From NCBI GenBank assembly GCA_017416345.1, contig JAFQCR010000033.1, positions 1 to 64,000 on the forward strand: a stretch of DNA of 64,000 bases, in the 5' to 3' direction. Position 1 is the first letter of the stretch. Each line of letters begins with the position of its first letter. Shown piece after piece: positions 58,637-64,000 of the stretch. The notes under the pieces were generated by a model. The model was not told where the DNA came from. It made no database searches and saw only the letters and a list, made by a program, of their open reading frames with translations. The translations under genes were made by a program, and so were the position numbers. The stretch comes from Clostridia bacterium (GTDB lineage: Bacteria > Bacillota > Clostridia > Oscillospirales > Acutalibacteraceae).

Positions 58637-59062
58637 ATGGCTAATACTTTGAGTGCATTTTTCGCACAGAACGCCAAAAAGGCTGATAACCGCAAATTTG
58701 TAGCATCCCCCCGCTTTGTTGATAACGGCAAGCCCCTTGAGTGGGAGCTTGCCGCTATTACTGCGGGTGAAAACCAAAAGCTCCGCAAAAGCTGTATGAA
58801 AAGCGTGCCGGTAAACGGCAAGCGTGGCCAGTACACGCAGGAGTTTGACACCGCAACCTACCAGGCAAAACTTGCCGTTAAGTGTGTGGTGTTCCCCGAC
58901 CTCAACAACGCCGAATTGCAGGAAAGCTACGGCGTTATGGGTGCCGAGCAGCTTATTTCTGCTATGCTTATGCCCGGTGAGTTTGATGAGCTCATTTCCA
59001 CTATCCTGGAGCTTAACGGCTTTACGGATATGGGTGAGATGGTGGATGAGGCAAAAAACTAA
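58637..59062 (+). CDS. tail assembly chaperone, short form (XkdN-like)
   Basis: A 141-residue cytoplasmic helper that coats the tape measure protein during tail assembly: SAFFAQNAKKADNRKFVASP, KCVVFPDLNNAELQESYG, VMGAEQLISAMLMPGEFDEL. AAGGAGG precedes the ATG. It ends AKN-stop at 59060, right on a slippery heptamer that gives a longer form. Confidence 0.87.
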   Translation: MANTLSAFFAQNAKKADNRKFVASPRFVDNGKPLEWELAAITAGENQKLRKSCMKSVPVNGKRGQYTQEFDTATYQAKLAVKCVVFPDLNNAELQESYGVMGAEQLISAMLMPGEFDELISTILELNGFTDMGEMVDEAKN

Positions 59063-59247
59063 TAACGGAGGGCGATCCAGAGGCTAATTACGCCTATTAT
59101 GCCCTCCACAAATTCCGCTGGAAACCCTCTGAGTTTTTGGCTATGGATCCGTATGAGCAGGCGTTTGTAATTGCCGCCATTGATGTACGGGTTGAAAAAG
59201 AAAAGCAAGAGGCAGCAGCGGCAAAACGAAAAGCAAAACGGCGATAA
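58637..59247 (+). CDS. tail assembly chaperone, -1 frameshift product
   Basis: The same gene read on past the stop by a -1 slip on A AAA AAC at 59053-59059: about 203 residues. The added part reads KKLITEGDPEANYAYYALHK at the join and then FRWKPSEFLAMDPYEQAFVI, a well-conserved family segment, to a Lys/Arg/Ala tail (AAAAKRKAKRR) before the TAA at 59245. The second part has no start codon with a ribosome site. Like lambda gpG/gpGT, this form would bind the tape measure and be needed in small amount. Confidence 0.85.
59053..59059 (+). promoter_or_regulatory. -1 ribosomal frameshift slippery site
   Basis: AAAAAAC in the phase A-AAA-AAC, the codon before being GCA and the zero-frame stop TAA coming immediately after. 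GGAGGG stands 8 bases after the heptamer rather than before it, so an upstream Shine-Dalgarno stimulator is not obvious; a G/C-rich stem lies further on. Confidence 0.85.
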
Positions 59248-59297
59248 CAGCAGGGCCTTAACGGTCCTGCTGTTGCTTTGCCGGAAAGGAGGTACTT

Positions 59298-61754
59298 ATG
59301 GGAGCTGTAAGATCTTCCCTCGTGTTAAACGATGGTATGACCTCCACGCTGAGGCGCATTAACAAGGCTATGGGGTTGATGATAAACAACTTTGAGGCCG
59401 TACAGCGTGCCTCCGGGCAGGCTATAAACACCCAAGACATTGCCCAAGCAAGGCAGGAAATTGGGCGTGCTAATGCACAGCTTGACGAAATGGAGCGTAA
59501 TTATCGTGAGATAAACGATCAGCAGAACACCCTAAACAAGCAATTAAATACCGGCAATAAAAACGCCGGTGGCCTTTTGAATAAGCTCAAAGGCGTTGCG
59601 GCTGCGTACCTCGGTATGAAAACACTCGGCTCTTTGGTGGAGCTTTCGGACACCCAAGCCCAGACAGAGGCACGGCTTAACCTTATGGTTGATGATAACA
59701 ACACCGTTGACAGTTTGGAGGCCAAGATCCGTGCATCCGCTACGAGGGCAAGGGCGGCGTACCAAACCACCGCCGATGCCGTATCAAAACTCGGTATGCA
59801 GGCGGGCGATGCTTTCAGCAGTAACGATGAGCTTATTGCTTTTACGGAGCTGCTTAACAAGTCTTTTGTTGTAGCCGGTACCTCGGCGCAGGGCGTTGAC
59901 AGCGTAATGCTCCAGCTTACCCAGGCACTTGCCGCAGGCAAGCTCCAGGGTGAGGAATTAAACGCCGTGCTCGATAACGCACAGCCCATTGTTGCCAACA
60001 TCAAACGGTACCTCACAGAGGTTGAAAAGATAGATGCCAGCAACATTAAGGAGCTTGCATCCGAGGGCAAACTTACCGCTGATATTATCAAAAATGCAAT
60101 GTTTTATTGCGCCGATGATATTAACACCAAGTTTAACGCTATGCCTATGACTTGGGGGCAGGTATGGACCGGGATGAAAGATAAAGCCATCTTATCCCTG
60201 GAGCCGGTACTGCAAAAGATCGGTGAGCTTGCAAGCGATCAGCAGGTGCAAAACACCATAAGCGGGTTGCTCAACGGCTTTGCACTCCTTGCACAAATTC
60301 TGCTGGGTGTTTTCAATATTGGCGTTAAGGTTTACAATTTCTTTGCAAAGAACTGGAGCACCTTGGGGCCCCTTGTTTGGGGCATTGTGGCGGCGTTTGC
60401 CGCCTACAACACCGCCCTGTTGATACACAAGGGCTATCTTGCGGGTGCGGCTATTGTAGAGGGCATTAAGGCGGTTGCAGCGTATGCAAGTGCCAAGGCC
60501 ACCCTAAAAGCCGCAGAGGCAGCGGGCGTAAATACCGCAGCCCTCGGCTCCGAGGCGGCGGCAGCCGCTTTGGCGGCAGCAGGCTTGACCGCAGAGCAGG
60601 TTGCGACGGCAGCCGCTACGGTTGGCCAAACCGCTTTCAACACGGCATTATGGGCTTGCCCCATTACCTGGATCATTGCCGCCGTAATTGCACTTATTGT
60701 GGTATTCTTTATGTTTACCGAGCAAATTATGGGTGCAATTTATTGGCTTGGTGCACTTTTCAAAAACATAGGCTTATGGATCGCTAACTGCGGCATCGCC
60801 GCCTGGGAGGTTATCAAAAATGTTGGTTTGTGGTTTGCAAACCTCGGTTTGAGCATCTGGGCGGTAATTAAAAACATAGGCCTTTGGTTTGCGAATTTGG
60901 GCACCGCAGCTTGGGCTATTATCAAAAATACCGGCCTTTGGTTTGCCAACCTTGGTATGGGTATATGGAATGTGCTCAAGGCGGCGGCAAGCAATGTGGC
61001 AACTGCCTTTTCCAACGGCTGGATCAATATTCAAATCGGCTTTTGGAGTATGGTAAATGCCGTAATGCAGGGCATCAAGTCTTTGGCTGAAAAGGCCAAT
61101 AAATGCCTTGGTTGGATGGGCGTAAATATCGACACCTCCGGGCTTGATTTTGCATCCAAGAAAATTGACGAACTGAACGGCAAAAAGGACAGTTACGAGA
61201 GTATAAGCGATGCGTGGGCAGAGGGCTTTAATACTTTCGCTTACGAGGATGTGGGCGATGCTATGAGCACCTATGACTATGCAAGCGTGGCAGATGCTTG
61301 GAACACCAACGATCTTGACTGGAGCAAGGTGGGCACCGGCTTTGATACTTTTGACACTTTCCAAGACGGTTGGGGCTCGGATGCCTATGCCGCAGGTGCA
61401 GAGGTTGGCGCCGGTATTAAGGATGCCATTTCCTTTGATAACCTTTTAGGTGGTGCAGCCCAAAACAATGGTACCAGCGTGGATGATACCCTCGGCTATG
61501 GTGATACCCTGGAGGGCATTGCCGGTGATACAAGCAGCATTGCAGGCAGCTCCGATAAGACAACGGAGGAGCTTGCTTATTTGCGTGATATTGCCGAGCA
61601 GGAGGCCATTAACAGATTTACCACGGCTGAAATTAAGGTTGATTTCACGAGCAACAATAACATCAGCAGCGATATGGATATTGACGGTGTGATTAGTGTA
61701 TTCACCGAGCAGGTTGTGGAGGCACTTGAAACCGCAGCGGAGGGGGTGTATTAA
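59298..61754 (+). CDS. tail tape measure protein
   Basis: An 818-residue protein that sets tail length. N-terminal coiled coil (IGRANAQLDEMERNYREIND), helical middle (MLQLTQALAAGKLQGEELNA, typical of tape measures), hydrophobic segments (residues 360-480), then four 18-residue repeats K-N-x-G-L-W-x-A-N at 489-560, an acidic Tyr/Asp stretch and a C-terminal helix. AAAGGAGG precedes the ATG. It acts with the chaperone pair just upstream. Confidence 0.9.
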   Translation: MGAVRSSLVLNDGMTSTLRRINKAMGLMINNFEAVQRASGQAINTQDIAQARQEIGRANAQLDEMERNYREINDQQNTLNKQLNTGNKNAGGLLNKLKGVAAAYLGMKTLGSLVELSDTQAQTEARLNLMVDDNNTVDSLEAKIRASATRARAAYQTTADAVSKLGMQAGDAFSSNDELIAFTELLNKSFVVAGTSAQGVDSVMLQLTQALAAGKLQGEELNAVLDNAQPIVANIKRYLTEVEKIDASNIKELASEGKLTADIIKNAMFYCADDINTKFNAMPMTWGQVWTGMKDKAILSLEPVLQKIGELASDQQVQNTISGLLNGFALLAQILLGVFNIGVKVYNFFAKNWSTLGPLVWGIVAAFAAYNTALLIHKGYLAGAAIVEGIKAVAAYASAKATLKAAEAAGVNTAALGSEAAAAALAAAGLTAEQVATAAATVGQTAFNTALWACPITWIIAAVIALIVVFFMFTEQIMGAIYWLGALFKNIGLWIANCGIAAWEVIKNVGLWFANLGLSIWAVIKNIGLWFANLGTAAWAIIKNTGLWFANLGMGIWNVLKAAASNVATAFSNGWINIQIGFWSMVNAVMQGIKSLAEKANKCLGWMGVNIDTSGLDFASKKIDELNGKKDSYESISDAWAEGFNTFAYEDVGDAMSTYDYASVADAWNTNDLDWSKVGTGFDTFDTFQDGWGSDAYAAGAEVGAGIKDAISFDNLLGGAAQNNGTSVDDTLGYGDTLEGIAGDTSSIAGSSDKTTEELAYLRDIAEQEAINRFTTAEIKVDFTSNNNISSDMDIDGVISVFTEQVVEALETAAEGVY
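60762..60977 (+). repeat. four 54-base tandem coding repeats in the tape measure gene
   Basis: Four units of 54 bases (18 codons) with the pattern KNxGLWFANLGxxxWxVI. The units differ at several codons, so they are old. A change in copy number would alter tail length by about 18 residues per unit. Confidence 0.8.
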
Positions 61755-61757
61755 GGA

Positions 61758-62708
61758 ATGGCTTATAAATGTTATCTTGGCGGCGTGCTTATGCCGGAAA
61801 CACCGGGGCAGCTTACGATTAAGATCAAAGGGCAAAACTCAACCCTTGTGTTGCTTAACGGCAACGAGATCAATTTCTTAAAGAGCCCTGGCCTTTCCGA
61901 GATCACCCTCCCCCTCACATTCCCAATGCTGACCGGTCCCAAAAGGCCGGAGTATTACCTTAACCACCTTGAAAAGTTAAAGACGGGAAAAGCCCCCACC
62001 CAGTTTATTATGACCAGAACATCACCAGGCGGCTTGTTACTGTTTGACACCAATATTAAGGTGAGCATTGAGGACTACAACATTACCGAAAACGCACAAA
62101 ACGGCCTTGATGTTTCGGTAGAGGTAAAACTGAAACAATACCGAGATTACAGCACCAAAACCGTTACGATCACAACAACCACCGCCACCACAAAGCCAAC
62201 GGGTAACACCTCAACGCAGACGGGCGGCGGCACTACGCCCAGCACCGGTGGAGGCTCAACCTCCGGCTCCGGATCCACCGCCTTTAAGGTGGGTGATGTG
62301 GTGAAAATCACCGGCAACACCTATTATAACGGCGGTACCATACCAAGCTGGGTAAAGGTAAAAAATTGGATCGTTTACTCGGTAAGCGGTGATCGTGTTG
62401 TTATCAATAAGAGCGTTGATGGCAAAAATGCAATTATGAGCCCCGTTAAGGCCTCAAACCTTGCACTTGTTTCCAGCAGCGGCTCTATAACCAAAACCGC
62501 AACTGTTACAAATACACGAGAAACAACAACCGCCCCGAAAGTTACCACCTACACCGTTAAAAAAGGTGATACGCTTTGGGCGATTTCCAAAAAATACTTG
62601 GGCAGCGGTGCCAAATACAACACCATTTATAATGCCAATAAGGGCATCATTAAAAATCCCAACCTCATTTATGTTGGGCAGGTGTTGACAATTCCCGCTG
62701 TTAAGTAA
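61758..62708 (+). CDS. LysM-domain tail protein (XkdP-like)
   Basis: A 316-residue protein: an N-terminal hub-like domain (MAYKCYLGGVLMPETPGQLT; LTGPKRPEYYLNHLEKLKTG), a Ser/Thr/Gly linker, an SH3-like stretch (VGDVVKITGNTYYNGGTIPS) and a C-terminal LysM (KKGDTLWAISKKYLGSGAKY; NPNLIYVGQVLTIP). It lies between tape measure and XkdQ, and probably binds peptidoglycan. Confidence 0.87.
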   Translation: MAYKCYLGGVLMPETPGQLTIKIKGQNSTLVLLNGNEINFLKSPGLSEITLPLTFPMLTGPKRPEYYLNHLEKLKTGKAPTQFIMTRTSPGGLLLFDTNIKVSIEDYNITENAQNGLDVSVEVKLKQYRDYSTKTVTITTTTATTKPTGNTSTQTGGGTTPSTGGGSTSGSGSTAFKVGDVVKITGNTYYNGGTIPSWVKVKNWIVYSVSGDRVVINKSVDGKNAIMSPVKASNLALVSSSGSITKTATVTNTRETTTAPKVTTYTVKKGDTLWAISKKYLGSGAKYNTIYNANKGIIKNPNLIYVGQVLTIPAVK

Positions 62709-63673
62709 TGACCTACGAGCTTTTTATCAAGCACGGCAACACCCTTTTGTACCCGCCCGTTGTTGACGGTGTAACAATAGAATGGGAACGCAAAGGGCAG
62801 CCGGGCAAACTTACTTTCCAGGTAGTGAAAACAACCGCTTTGACCTTTGAGGAGGGCGATGCCTGCCGCTTTTCGGTGGATGGCAAGCCCTTATTTTATG
62901 GCTTTGTGTTTGAAAAATCACGCACCGGGAGTAAGAGCGATATTATCAAGGTTACGGTGTACGATCAGCTGTATTACCTTAAAAACAAAGACACCTATGT
63001 GTATGCCAACAAAACGGCCACAGAGGTTGTAAAAATGATTGCACAAGACTTTGGGCTTAACCTCGGTACCCTTGAGGACACCGGCCATAAGATCGAGAGC
63101 CGCACCGAGGAAAACGCCCAAATGTTTGATGTGATCCAAAACGCTTTGGATGAAACACTCAAAGCAAAAACCCAAATGTATGTGCTGTATGACCAGGCGG
63201 GCAAGCTCACACTCACCAACATTGCCAATATGAAACTTGGCCTTGTGGTGAACGAGGACACCGCCGGCGATTATGACTATAAAAGCAGCATCGCCTCCAA
63301 CACATACAACCGCATTAAACTTGCCTATGAGGACAGCAATGCGGGTGCCCGTAAAATCTACATTGCACAAGACAGTAGCAACATTAACCAATGGGGCGTT
63401 TTGCAGTATTACGAAAAACTCAACGATCCTACAAATGCCCAGAGTATGGCTGACAGCTTGCTTAAACTGTATAATACCAAAAACCGTACCTTGAGCATTA
63501 AAAATGCCCTGGGCGATGTGCGGGTGCGTGCGGGCACGCTGTTGTTGGTTGTTTTAGGGCTTGGCGATATTAACCTCTCAAATTTCCTTTTGGTTGAGCA
63601 AGTCAAGCACACTTTCAAAGACAACCAGCACCTTATGGAGCTTAAATTAAGGGGTGGTGCTTTTGTCGCTTAA
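62708..63673 (+). CDS. XkdQ-like baseplate hub protein
   Basis: A 321-residue protein of the XkdQ/YqbQ family (a relative of gpD/late control proteins): LLYPPVVDGVTIEWERKGQP, LFYGFVFEKSRTGS, YDQLYYLKNKDTYVY, then DVRVRAGTLLLVVLG. It forms the hub at the tip of the tail tube. The ATG overlaps the previous stop (taATG). Confidence 0.87.
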   Translation: MTYELFIKHGNTLLYPPVVDGVTIEWERKGQPGKLTFQVVKTTALTFEEGDACRFSVDGKPLFYGFVFEKSRTGSKSDIIKVTVYDQLYYLKNKDTYVYANKTATEVVKMIAQDFGLNLGTLEDTGHKIESRTEENAQMFDVIQNALDETLKAKTQMYVLYDQAGKLTLTNIANMKLGLVVNEDTAGDYDYKSSIASNTYNRIKLAYEDSNAGARKIYIAQDSSNINQWGVLQYYEKLNDPTNAQSMADSLLKLYNTKNRTLSIKNALGDVRVRAGTLLLVVLGLGDINLSNFLLVEQVKHTFKDNQHLMELKLRGGAFVA

Positions 63674-64000
63674 TGCTAATACCTGGATCAAAACTATTAA
63701 GCGGGCGGCTGTTGAGGCAGTCGAGGCACGCAAACCATTTGCATTGTGCCTTGGCGAGGTTATCCAAGCCAGCCCCCTTAAAATAAGCGTTGACCAAAAA
63801 ATGACACTCACCGTAGCCCAGCTAATGCTTACCGATGCTGTGCGGGATCACACGGTTTATATGACCGTTGACCACAATACCGAAAGCAAAAGCGGTGGCT
63901 CTGGTGATAGCTCTTTTGCCTCCCATAACCACGCCTATAAAGGTAAAAAAGCCTTTAAGGTGCACCGTGCCCTTAAAAAGGGCGAAAAGGTGATCCTGCT
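63663..64000 (+). CDS. DUF2577 (XkdR-like) baseplate protein, cut by the window end
   Basis: An open frame from TTG at 63663, 8 bases after AAGGGG, overlapping the XkdQ stop. It reads LNANTWIKTIKRAAVEAVEA, then FALCLGEVIQASPLKISVDQ, the DUF2577 pattern of small baseplate proteins. At least 112 residues are visible; the end lies outside. Confidence 0.8.
   Translation, partial: MSLNANTWIKTIKRAAVEAVEARKPFALCLGEVIQASPLKISVDQKMTLTVAQLMLTDAVRDHTVYMTVDHNTESKSGGSGDSSFASHNHAYKGKKAFKVHRALKKGEKVIL

Overview
The window is a chromosomal segment of a low-to-mid GC Gram-positive bacterium with a prophage joined to its right part. The probable host is an uncultured gut Clostridium, Oscillospirales-like. The evidence is strong GGAGG ribosome-binding sites, sigma-A promoters with 17-base spacers, Ser/Thr-rich lipoproteins with lipoboxes, many AraC regulators beside carbohydrate genes, and Firmicutes-type phage genes. 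The genus is inference.

Host part (about 1-29.8 kb). It begins with an MBL-fold hydrolase, a GH16-like lipoprotein divergent from an AraC regulator, an MFS transporter, a DUF89 phosphatase and a lipoprotein. An AraC regulator next to a GH20-like enzyme follows. Then comes a four-gene unit of a Crp/Fnr regulator and an NMT1-type ABC transporter, with a palindrome overlapping its start of transcription. A DUF4886 protein and two tandem paralogous SGNH esterase lipoproteins lie next, then a D-2-hydroxyacid dehydrogenase. An intergenic array of palindromic repeats leads into a cluster of zinc-ribbon membrane proteins. After that come a Mor-like and an XRE regulator, an ECF-sigma/transmembrane/LRR fusion, another AraC regulator, and a four-gene lipid/glycosyl operon (GT8, PlsC-like, CrtO-like, membrane protein). 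The last host gene is a P-loop kinase broken by a one-base frameshift, beside a low-complexity repeat where the prophage begins.

Prophage (about 29.8 kb to beyond the window). The large serine recombinase and XRE repressor point left. A consensus rightward promoter precedes a 59-residue excisionase-like protein and the early genes. The early region holds a lytic transglycosylase, DUF2800, DUF2815, a family A DNA polymerase, four DNA methyltransferases, a VapE-type primase/helicase, an AT-rich candidate origin, VRR-NUC, an SNF2-type helicase and a DUF1492 late regulator. A late promoter and leader hairpin precede terS, terL, portal, a MuF-type head protein with a C-terminal toxin-like domain and a small downstream partner, scaffold, capsid, connectors, contractile-tail sheath and tube, tail chaperone, tape measure, and LysM/XkdQ/XkdR-type baseplate genes. 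This is a PBSX-like myovirus; its right end lies outside the window.

Most notable: (1) seven G or C runs of 7-9 bases cluster in 8.6 kb of the early region. Three are 9-mers that each throw a gene out of frame by one base, two of them methyltransferase genes, which suggests phase-variable modification or a homopolymer sequence error. (2) A canonical -1 slippery heptamer (A AAA AAC) at the end of the tail chaperone extends the protein. (3) A MuF-type head protein carries a candidate toxin domain with a possible immunity gene. (4) A hairpin- and repeat-rich candidate origin lies between vapE and VRR-NUC. (5) A predicted ECF sigma factor is tethered to a membrane segment and an LRR domain.
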